DNA from: Macrocybe gigantea | Taxonomy: Eukaryota; Basidiomycota; Agaricomycetes; Agaricales; Callistosporiaceae | NCBI GenBank assembly: GCA_011319805.1 | Contig: SJRY01000234.1 | Span: 496,001-560,000, forward strand | Length of the DNA stretch: 64,000 nucleotides | Reading direction: 5' to 3' | Shown here: positions 45,175 through 55,087 of the stretch, in pieces | How the letters are laid out: every line of letters starts with the position of its first letter | Numbering within the stretch: the stretch's first letter is position 1 | Notes under the pieces: generated by a model | Told to the model about the DNA's origin: nothing | What the model saw: the letters and a program-made list of their open reading frames with translations, nothing else | Database searches by the model: none | Program-made: the position numbers and the translations under genes

Positions 45175-46068
45175 ATGTCTTCAAACCACCCCGACGGCGC
45201 AGTGGTCAACAGCGGCGCCCTCAATTACAGCATTCCTTGGGTCGAACGCACATTTCGCGGCCGCGCCGTCACGGAGACTCTACTGGCCCCAGAACGCGAT
45301 GCAGGACGCCTCAGCTCGAATGACTATGAGTCCGCTGTAGCTTTCTTTTCCCACCGGAGACGCTATTATCCTGTTCGTGCTCCTCCCTGAGCCACGAATC
45401 TCTCTGAACAGTCTTTCCAGTATGCCGGTGCCCTACTTCCAATACCTTTCCTCTACCTGTTTCGTAAACCGTCATGGACCGATCTCCGATTTCTTGCGTT
45501 CATGACAACGGCCTCTTTCACGGGTTACGTTGCCGGACAACTGATAGCAGTTCGAGCTCATATGGAATTCGTTCGATCCATCGAGAATCCGGATGGTTTC
45601 TCTCAAGCGATCGAGAACATACGTCAAAATGTAGGCGGCACGTATCCTCCTGGTCCAACAATTGTCCGTCAATTTGTCCGTCAATCAGCATCGAACCAGG
45701 CTTCTGATTTCCCTAATGCTGGTCTGCTTCTCTTCCTGCTTGTGATTGCTATGCAAATGAATTATTGTATTTTCTGCAGCTCTTTCGAACGTCAATCAAT
45801 CATCCGACCTCCCATCCGTGCCTCCAACAGCGCAACCCGCTAAGCCAGTGAGCAGATGGGATGAAATCAGAGCAGCAAACGCTCCTTCCGCGATGTCTTC
45901 TTGGGACACCATCCGCCAGAGTCATGAAAAGGCGCGCATCGCGGCCTTGAAAGGTCAAAGCGAGGACAACCCCATACTGATAGAATCGAACCACGCTGGG
46001 ATGACCGAACCGATGACCAAGCCCAGTTTGATGCCCTGTTAGAGAAAGAAAGGAACGCCAGAGATTGA
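45175..46068 (+). CDS. Conserved hypothetical protein with one or two transmembrane helices, one frame break
   Basis: The start MSSNHPDGAVVNSGALNYSI is followed by PWVERTFRGRAVTETLLAPE RDAGRLSSNDYESAVAFFSH. After an intron come hydrophobic segments around YAGALLPIPFLYLFRK and LRFLAFMTTASFTGYVAGQL. Then VEFVRSIENPDGFSQ-like sequence (MEFVRSIENPDGFSQAIENI). The general plan recalls OCIA-domain or small inner-membrane proteins, but I cannot name a family. The C-terminal part (VSRWDEIRAANAPSAMSSWD) is hydrophilic. The frame breaks at an A pair, 45984-45985; one more A gives IEIEPRWDDRTDDQAQFDAL and a stop at 46066-46068. Without it, translation stops at 46040-46042. Confidence 0.65.
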
Positions 46069-46191
46069 TATGCCGAGTAAACCCTCTAAATTGCCCCCAT
46101 GTATGAATACAATCGCATTGTCTCGAGTAATTTACAATATCACAACACGCGTCCATCCAAAAAGAAATAATAAATCCACATCACGTAAAAA

Positions 46192-49010
46192 TTAAATCAG
46201 GCAGCTTTTACCGCTAGGTGAGAGACCAGCATCCCGCACATTCCAAGCGTTGGCAGATCTCGGTGTCCCATGAGGATGTGACAGGGGAGGTGCCCTTTCC
46301 TGCTCCTCGTACGGTGAGGCGGGAAGTGGCGCCGCCGTCTCCTCCAGCGATGACGCTCGAGCAGGTTCATCTTTTCTGAACAGCGTCGCATGCGAGAACG
46401 GATAAAGAGGCACGCCGACTTCCAGAGGCTGTTTCTGGGCTGTCAAGCGAATAATTTCCCGCATCAGCCCTTGTAAGAGCCGTTCTTGTCGTGCTGCGCA
46501 GATCAACTCGTCAGTCAAGATGCAATCCGACTGCTGCAAAGACGCCATACTTCCTATGGGCGATCGATGCCCATACTCCATCATAGCAAACCTAATTCCA
46601 CATATCATTAAACGACATGGCTGTTGTATTGCAAGACGAAGAACTCACCGCAAGACGTTGATCTCTCCCCACACAGTGGATTCGCGCTCGGCGTCACTAA
46701 TCTCAATGAAGTATTTACAGAGCTGAATCTGGACAACAGCCGCTAGATACCAGCAAATCTGAGCCAGAGTGGGATGCAAAGGGTCAGAAGGCAAACTTCG
46801 TCAGAACAGCACAGGAATACCAACAGTTACAAAAGGGTGAAGACGTGAGACATCCAAAGAAGTTGCAGAAAGTGCGTAGTAAGCGGAAAGAATGCCCCGG
46901 GCGGCGCCAATGCAACGCGCGGTAGAGACGCAATTAGGGTCAGTAAAATCGATGTAAGGGTTATGGAGTGTGATGGTAGCGCTGTCATTACTGAGGTGAG
47001 TGGGGTAGGCTCCGGGGAGTCTAGGCTGACTCACGCGTGCGGGATTAGGTGCACTAGATAGAGATCTGTGTCCAGGGTATTGCCATCATCAGAATCTGTG
47101 AGGGCTGTGAAAGCTTTGTATCCTGGGGGTAAACTCTCCAAAAAATCCAGACAGACTAATTTGTCTAGTTGCTTGAAGCCATCAAGATAAAACGGATTTT
47201 GATTTTTGCTAGGAGGAGATACCGCGCGAAGGTTTCCGCGAACGTTAAAGTCAGTGACTCGCCCAAAGAGCATGACCGCCTTTACGAGTAACAGAAAAGA
47301 GTCGGTGTATTGGGGTGGGTGGTGTACGAAAAAGTCCGGCTTGGAAAGATCCTGAGGGTTGCTCGGCAGGGCAGCCTTGACGAAGTCACGAGTGTAAAGG
47401 CAGGGATTGCGCAGAATGATGCCTTGCTTACCTCTGATTCAAAATCCTCCGTCCGTAGTGGTAGCTCAGTGCCTATATCCCGTTCATCCACAGAATGCAC
47501 CCAGCCGCCGACAGATGCTATTCTGTCAAAAATAATTGTCATCCACCATGTACGACGCCGGGATTCCAAGTCACGCAGATCTTTGGGTGGGGCGAGGTAG
47601 GCGCCGGGGGAATTGTTGCCATGGGATGAGAAGGTCCCTGGATAGTTGAGTCGCAGAGGAATGGCGACGCGAGTTTGGAAAGCAGCAAAAATCCAAACTT
47701 CGACCCATCGCCCCTCCTGATAAAAATACCATGACAACAAGATGCAGGCCTGCATCACTGCGAATATGTCTTCGCCGCTGGCCATTGTTCTGTCGATGTA
47801 TTGTCTTGTTTTACTTGCGTGGTATTCTGCAAATTGATCTCGCCTCGTTCCATCAGGCAGTGTGACAACATTTTGCGGCGTCCACCGAGATGATACGGCA
47901 CACTGAGTGAGCGTCAGAGTCAGATCACGTTTAGCATGGTAGAGACTTAACTATAGCATGCAAAATTGCGGAATGAGGAAACCCGGGATCCCTGGGAGGA
48001 AGATGCATTGAAGCAAGAAATGATGGCTTGTGCAGCACCCGAGAGCCGCAAGGGTCGCATCTAAAGAAAACGTCGATGCTACTGCTGTGAGCACGCGGAA
48101 CTACTGGGCAAAGGATAGATTTCGACGAACTAATGGTTTAGAATGGCTGGATCGGGCAGATCAGGGTTCCATCCAGAAAACAACAGGTCCATGAACGGAT
48201 CCGGTGACGGTTTATTGGTAAATGTGTAGAGCTCTGGGCTGCCACTGGGACTGCGGTACTGGTTTTCAGGGCTTCCATCGGGAACGGCAAGGTTGACAAT
48301 CGACAGAGGAGCTTGCGGTAATGAAATTCCTCCAAGGTTCGGGGGCTGATGAGATATGTTTGGAACAATAATGCTCGGATCTGGTGGCCCGAGTTGGCTG
48401 GCAGGCTGATCGTTGGGGGTGCGAGAAGATGTCTGCTGATCATACAGTTGACTCTTGAGCTGTGCTGTATGACAAAATTGAGTTGGGGTGAATGACGTGA
48501 GACGTGAAGCGAATCGTTACAAATTTGATCTTCGAGCTGCTTTATTTTCTCTAGAGGATCGACATCCGGTGCCAGCGTCAGTCCTTCTATGGGATCGTAT
48601 GAACATTGGGGTTCCGTGGGATATCTGGCACAAAGGGATGAAGACAACTAATGCATATCCAGAGTCAGCCTACTCACGCGTAGCCTATCGGGGCAGGTAC
48701 GCTGATGAGTGCTTGCCATTGTCTAGAAGAGAACGGCTCAGAGATGCACCTAGAGGGGATAATGCCAGTATTCTACTTTACGCAAGTGCCGCAATGCGGT
48801 CTGGCCGCATCGCATTTCTGCCGCAGACGGATCGTTATGAGTTTCGAGAATAACTACATCAAGTTGCACTCGTACGAGCTTTCTCTTGCGGCACGAGCGG
48901 CATGCCTAGGACAGTCTCAGCATCTTGGCGGGGGTCCTTGACATGGCACTGCTGACCTGGTTTCTGCGAAGCGCCGGCCGGCTACTGCCTGTACTTTGAG
49001 TCTTGGGCAT
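46192..49010 (-). CDS. Zn2Cys6 fungal transcription factor (Fungal_trans domain)
   Basis: The first exon encodes MPKTQSTGSSRPALRRNQ. A GTCAGC...CCTAG intron leads to ACRSCRKRKL, and the next exon gives KCDAARPHCGTC, the first five cysteines of the binuclear zinc cluster; the sixth is probably in PQCSYDPIEGLTLAPDVDPL, followed by a short coiled coil (EKIKQLEDQI). The central regulatory domain shows ACILLSWYFYQEGRWVEVWI, VAIPLRLNYPG and LESRRRTWWMTIIFDRIASV, the typical Fungal_trans pattern. It ends ANAWNVRDAGLSPSGKSCLI. Exact exon joins after the zinc cluster are uncertain. Targets unknown. Next upstream gene is the YjbQ-family gene. Confidence 0.82.
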
Positions 49011-49269
49011 ACTATCTCGAGGTGCACGGACAGTGCAATAAACAAAGGAAATATGTGCGTGCGGAGCAGTCTCAGGTGAGCTCTCAGAGGAAAATCAACG
49101 TCCTCGGTAGGTGCAAGTCAGTGAAGTAAACAATCCGATGTTCGTCAGGTGTTTTTGGCAGTCGTTGCCATCCCTTTCTTTTTTCAGGACCCACATCATG
49201 TGCGACTGCGATTACTGGGGCTTACATAAACACGCCATAACAACTCTCACGACCTTCAAAAGTTTAATG

Positions 49270-50123
49270 TCAGCTGCGATCAGTGACTCTGCGGAATGAT
49301 ACGTGCAGGATCGTCGCTACAATCCGTCTGGTATGGGCAACATGCCGAAATTCTGTCAGATATATACCTATACGGCTGGGGGTCAGAAAGCCTTCTTGCG
49401 CAACAAAGTGGAGCACCCCCCTTGCCAGGTGCCAAGATTCAGCCCCCCATTCGTAATCGGTATTGAGACAGTGGGCCCGATCAGCGAAGCCTTCGTATGA
49501 GAAACACTAGCGATAACTGGGCTTGAGCCCTTTGCGGATGGATTCTGATCGGCCAGCTTACGAGTCGCTTGATGGAGATCAAATCAGTCAAACCCAGGCC
49601 ATTCTGATGAGAAAACTCGTCAACTGACTCAGGCCCCTCATCGGTGTGTTTCCAGTTCAGGCTCTCCGGAACAATTTTATCAAGGGCCATGTCCATATCT
49701 ATAATGCTCGACCAGAACTGCACGAGGAAGGGTAGCAAGATCGCATACCGTGCCGGACATCTTGAGCATGTGCAAAGAGTATAATGAGCTTCCCGTTCGA
49801 CCAGATCGAGAGTCAGAATATGCGACCTTTGTCATAATTCTCATTCACCGTCAGCGCCGCCGAGGTATGTTGCCTTCGACACCACAGGAGGTGAAATGAA
49901 TGAAGAACGCCATTCCGACGGAGTATCGCAAAACCCACAGGAATAAGAACAACATGCCCACCTTCAACAGAAACGCTATCACAACCTGCGGACAGAATCA
50001 TTGTGGAGGACAGCTAACCTGCACCCCTTCCAAACCTGGCTGGATATGTGTCAGCACTTCTTCCGTGACTAGATGGCAGCCCTTGGCCCTGCGAGCAAGA
50101 GTAAACGTCTTTTGCCAACCCAT
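49270..50123 (-). CDS. YjbQ/UPF0047 family protein
   Basis: The spliced product reads [40 protein letters not shown], then [73 protein letters not shown] and [20 protein letters not shown]. These are the conserved blocks of the YjbQ family, including QHTSA, HTDEG, SHTK and GTWQ. Bacterial members are reported to have weak thiamine-phosphate-synthase-like activity; the eukaryotic role is not established. The extra G's at the GTWQG junction (CAAGGGGGG) make one splice site uncertain. At least six introns for about 150 residues. Confidence 0.85.
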
Positions 50124-50328
50124 TGGATGAAAGATTAGAGATGAGTGTTTGGTTTCTTCAACAGTTCAATGGGTGTTGCCGATTTTGGCATCAAACAACG
50201 TTTGAACCCAAAAAAAACAACGATTATTGCAGAATGTAGCTACTGTACATACATCATAACATATTGTACAGTATTCTGTGTTGAAATTGGCCCAGAACAT
50301 AATGTCAATGTAGAGATGACGATATGAC

Positions 50329-51448
50329 CTACTCGTCAAAAGAACTGCCATACTTCCGACCTCTTTCAATTCCACCTCTATTGCCAGGCACATTCCGATT
50401 GCGGCAATGATTCGCGTAATGGCCTTTCTCACCGCACTGACAAGCGCATAAACAGTCAATTGGATAATTTCCGCATGATTTCAGCGTATGCCCATACCTT
50501 GAAGCACATGACATCGTCGAGATTTCGTCGTGGTGGGCCTGCAGCAACACCAACGCCACCATGCGATGCAGGTCCATTGGAATTTCTGTCGAAATCCACG
50601 AACCTTCCGTACCCGGGAGGCGGTGGTCCTAATTCGCGATTTGACGGTGGCGGAGGGTCATATGCTGTGGGTGGAGGGAGTCCTGGTTTAGGACTAGGGA
50701 TGCAGACGTGAATTCAGCGTTCACAAAGTGCTTTGTAAGCGGGGATACGTACTGGCCCTTTGGACATTCTGATCCTAGTGGGCAAAATCCTGTGAGATAT
50801 AACTGACATGCGACTTTGCGCACATGCTTTCTTGGACAGCTGGGCCCTATCGGTGCCATCAATATACAATCACATACGCAATTCGCCCACTGGAGAAGAT
50901 ACATACCGAGTTTGCAGAATCCCCGGTCATAGTCTGGACATTCCACTCTACGCTCCTTCGGATGGGCGTAAAGGCATTCATCACCCGCAGAACAATAGCC
51001 ATATTTCGCATACCACCAGCACTCTGGCATGCGCCTCAAATTATACTCATGAAGAAATTCACACGCATCACCCTTCTTGCAAAGACCACGAAGCCAATGC
51101 TTGCAGACGGTCGAGAGGCGTTCTCTCTCGCGCGGATGAGTGGGAAGCTGTTTTGGGGGCTGAAAATTTTGCGCCGAAGGGGTCGTATGGCGTAATGGAC
51201 AGTGTAGGGGACCCAGAGGGCAGCCTGCGGGCGTTAGGGCGAGCCGACATATCTGGTCGTCTGGAATAAGAATGAGAGTCAATGAAGATGCTAAAAAATG
51301 ATGCGAAAGAAGAAGAGATACCCTTGTCTAGCTTAAGTCCTAGCTGCGACTTGATGTATGTCTCGGCGGCAAAGTTGTTCTGGTGGAACTGTGGGTTCAC
51401 AATGTCTCTTAGAGGAGAGGGACCAACAAGTGGATTGGAGGCAGCCAT
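50329..51448 (-). CDS. YTH1: mRNA 3'-end processing zinc-finger protein CPSF30 / YTH1
   Basis: CPSF30/Yth1 recognises the poly(A) signal within the cleavage and polyadenylation complex. The start MAASNPLVGPSPLRDIVNPQ precedes five CCCH fingers: CPLGPLHCPLRH, CKHWLRGLCKKGDACEFLH, CWWYAKYGYCSAGDECLYAH, CPDYDRGFCKLGPSCPRKH and CQLYLTGFCPLGSECPKGH. The last His is completed across an intron (CA + T). A Pro/Gly-rich linker follows. The C-terminus carries a CCHC zinc knuckle, CFKCGEKGHYANHC, as in metazoan CPSF4, then a Gly/Arg-rich tail ending GSSFDE. Confidence 0.93.
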
Positions 51449-51571
51449 ACTCAATTAGGTAAGCGTAAGAACGCGTGTGAAGGACACGCCGCGTGACCAG
51501 ACACGACCCTTCGGAATCAAATCAATCATACCAAAAGTTGGTATGGTCGAGAATCTCTTTCCGTTTCCTCA
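51449..51571. promoter_or_regulatory. Divergent promoter YTH1 / cytochrome P450
   Basis: 123 bp between start codons of an essential processing factor and a likely inducible P450. No clear TATA box. Confidence 0.4.
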
Positions 51572-53727
51572 ATGGAAGTCCAGCACTTGTCAACGTCTGC
51601 CACGCTTTGTGCCATCGTCCTCCTTGCCGCTTCTGTATACTATTTTTACAATACCCATGTCCTCAAGAAGCTACCATTGCCTCCAGGGCCGAAGCCCTCC
51701 TGGCTAGGCAAAATTTCTGAATTGCCCACCTCCTACCCTTGGCTAACCTACGCAAGATGGAGAGAGACATATGGTATCTTTTCTTGCGTCTCTCTCTTAT
51801 TTTAATTCGTTCACTTTGTCTCGTAGGGGACCTCATTTATATTTACGTTTTTGGCAACCCAATTCTTGTTCTAAATTCAGCAGCAGCAGCGAACGATTTA
51901 CTTGAAAAGCGAGGTAGCAACTATTCCTCACGACCGTTAAGGACAATGGTGGTTGAACTGTGGGTAGCCTTCATTCTTCTTTGCGACAACATCATTTGTG
52001 TATCTGTCATCTCCGCTAGTATTGGTTGGGACTGGCTCTTTTCTGCCATGACCTACGGCTCATGGTGGAAGGTACAAGCGAAAATATCAATCCCGCTCAG
52101 CTCCCGCTTAGCATTCGCTTTCATAGCGTCATCGGAATTTGTTCCACAAATATTTTCGTCCGAATGATTCTTCGATTTATCATTCTCTCCAACTCAGGGA
52201 GACGCACACCCTCCTTCGCAATCTCTTGCAAAATCCCGAAGAGTTTCGTCACCATGTCCGCAGGTATGAGCAGCCTCGTGTATAGTGTCGTGAATGACTT
52301 GTAGTAACTTCCACGATCAGAACTGCTGCAGCCGTGATTCTGGATGTTGTCTATGGTCATCATGTAGCGGAAGCAGGGGACGATTATGTCACGCTTGCTG
52401 ATGAAGCATTGGCGAGTCTGGCTAAAGCCGGAATTTTTGGAACTTACTTGGTCGTAAGATAAAGCACCTCCGCACCCCAAACTTCAGCGGTAACCTCACC
52501 AAATTAGGACTATATCCCTGCCTTGAAGTATGTCCCGTCTTGGTTCCCTTTGGCGACCTTCAAGAGAAAAGCCTTTGAGTGGCGCAAGTCAACTCGTGAA
52601 ATGCTGGACCGACCATTTGAAATGGTTAAAGAGCAGTTAGTAAGTCGTACGCAGCAACGATCCATCTTGTTTATTCCGACGGGGTTGATTCGTGTTTAGA
52701 AAGCGGGATCAGCAGCCCAGTCTCTCGTCGCGCAGGAACTTGAATTGCTTTCATTAGGCCTTGACTTCGAAGAGGAGAATGTCATTAAGAATGTCGCCGC
52801 CACTACTTATGCTGGTATGCTAGTTATATACTTCACTACATTTCTAACCCTGATTTTCTCTTCAGCTGGTTCGGATACGTTCGTTTCGGGGATATTGTCC
52901 TTTTTTCTTGCTATGACATTATGGCCGGATATTCAAAAGCGAGCACAGGCTGAATTAGGTGCTGCAATTGGAAATCGCCTGCCCGATTTTGGCGATAGAT
53001 CTCAACTCCCCTTCATAGTAAGCCCTGTGATACTAGCAGAGTAAGATGACACTTAGCCATCGCGCAGGAAAGCCTCTGCTACGAGGTATGGCACAGAGAG
53101 GCTAGGTTCTGACTAATCTGTTGACTTAATTTCCGCCGCGATGGCTAGCTGCTAAGGTGGAATCCAGTCACTCCACTTGGTATAGCTCATTATGCATCAG
53201 AAGATGACGAATATCGCGGATGTCGCATTCCTAAAGGAACTACAATCTTGCCAAATGTTTGGGCAATCCTACACGATCCTAAAACATACCCAGATCCCAT
53301 GACATTCAATGCCTCGAGATTCCTCAATCGTGAACAGAACGCGGCCCTGGGCATTAATGAGTTGCCGGATGCCGCTTTCGGCTTCGGGCGAAGGTCTGTG
53401 GATTCCCGCGTTTCTGATATCCTTCATGGTGCGAGGATTTTTACAGGATGTGTCCTGGTCGCTGGTTCGCCATTGACTCGATGTGGATCATGGTCACCTC
53501 CATTTTGTCTATGTTCAGCATTGAGAAAGCCATCGACGAACAAGGTCGTTCCATCGAACCCATCGTAGAATACACTCCCTATTTGCTGAGGTGAGTCCTT
53601 CCAGTGCTTCTGGGTTATGACGTGTGGTCTTCATTCTGTGCGCAGCCATCCTAAGCCTTTCAAATGTCGTATTGTACCCCGCTCTGAATGTGCACGGTCC
53701 ACAGTCGAACAGACTGCTCATCTCTAG
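51572..53727 (+). CDS. Cytochrome P450 monooxygenase
   Basis: A membrane-anchored microsomal P450. The N-terminal anchor STSATLCAIVLLAASVYYFY is followed by the hinge LPLPPGPKP. Later landmarks: the I-helix AAGSDTFVSGILSFF (Ala-Gly-x-Asp/Thr position), ExxR formed across an intron (ELLRWNPVTPLGIAH), the PERF-like region PMTFNASRFLNRE, and heme ligand FGFGRRMCPGRWFAIDSMW, also joined across an intron. The end is KCRIVPRSECARSTVEQTAHL, TAG 53725-53727. Motifs resemble the large agaricomycete clans annotated as O-methylsterigmatocystin oxidoreductase-like; true substrate unknown. The stretch around 52060-52160 has an uncertain splice. Confidence 0.9.
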
Positions 53728-53799
53728 TTTCTCTACTTACAAATGCATGCCTTATCCGCTAAAGGCTAGACATATCACGGCCTATCTAAGTAGAAAACT

Positions 53800-54897
53800 T
53801 CACCACATCCCGATCAATTGCGCGGAGGTATTTGTTTCTCTTATCCTTCGTATTGAGGCATAGACAATCTGCAACCAGTCGCAACCCTGCGCGGTGTCGT
53901 CTTCGCGCTGCTCCACTTCCAGGAAGTATGCATCATGAAAGGGCACGGGTGTTGCGGAAGGTCGGTGTTCAATCCGTATAATTTTAAGCCGGATCAGCAG
54001 GAAGAGTTGTGTTAGGTCCATTGTCCTGTCAGGAACAGCGTTCTGCGCCTCTGTAGGGGAAGAAACGCGAATCAGCGCCCGTTGACACCTGATGACGACT
54101 GCGAGGCGCGGAGGTATGACAGTGTCTAGACCTTTCGCTAAGACGTAGAAGCGAGTGAAATTATCTGTGAAAGCCAGCGTCTATCAGATATTGCACAAGT
54201 CTGGAGTTGGAGCTCTGAGGAATACCAGCCACATCTTGAATGCCCTCATACAAGACCTCAAGTCCGTCAAACATCTTCGTGCAGATACGCGAACCTATGG
54301 CAGCACAATCTGCGTCGCTTTCTAGAAGCTTGCGCGCAGCAGCGGCAGTTGAGATGTTTTGATCATTGTTGCGGATGGGACATGTGCCTTTAGGAAGACC
54401 TGACATTGCCCGATGGCCTGGAGCGCCTCGACGTTGAGTATTTAAAGACGGGAGGACAGACAGACATACCTGTTCATGGCTCAGTACCATCCGAATGTCC
54501 TGCAGCTGCACACCTTTGCGCACGAGTAAGCAGTGCTGCACTTGGAGAGTGATTTCTCCTTGCACAAACCGAGTGCATGGCATGCGAAGCATATCGTATG
54601 TCTCAACTACAGCGCCGTAGATAGAATTTTCGTGCGGAACGACCCCCAGATCTGCAGTCTCTGACACAGCGTTGAAAACATCTGGTTTTTGAGCAACGTC
54701 AGGATCACCCATAAAAAGGGTTCGAACGAGACGAGCCTTTTATGGTCCCGCATTCTTGATATTCCACCGCTGCATTAAACCGTGAGTAAGCTGCCTGGGA
54801 ACAGTACCCTCAGATTGCACCGACCAGACTACCAGAAATGACTAACCTCATGAGTGTATGTTCCCAATGGTCCAAGGATGGCAATTCGATGCTTCAT
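53800..54897 (-). CDS. PHA2: Prephenate dehydratase, one frame break
   Basis: It converts prephenate to phenylpyruvate in phenylalanine synthesis. MKHRIAILGPLGTYTHEAAY starts the periplasmic-binding-like catalytic fold. Next are DVFNAVSETADLGVVPHENS and IYGAVVETYDMLRMP, then GEITLQVQHCLLVRKGVQLQ and SHEQALQAIGQCQVFLKAHV. The catalytic TRF motif is in DNFTRFYVLAKG. A C-terminal ACT domain (LIRLKIIRIEHRPSATPVPF HDAYFLEVEQ, ending LIGMW) would bind phenylalanine for feedback. The frame breaks at the four-T run 54357-54360 (plus strand): one more base joins ATMIKN to ISTAAAARKLLES. A doubtful splice lies before DVFNAV. Confidence 0.88.
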
Positions 54898-55087
54898 TGG
54901 TGTTGAATCTGAGTCAGCAGCTTTGGGAGACACACCTTTCCAAAGTAGTGATATGATATTTAATCAAAATCTCTCGCTACCAGTTACGAATTAAAAAGCG
55001 ATACAAACTAGCGACAGAATGAAACAAATACAAAAACGTGTCCTCAAGCAGGCCGTGGCCGGCGGGAGAATCCAAAAGTTACAACGA

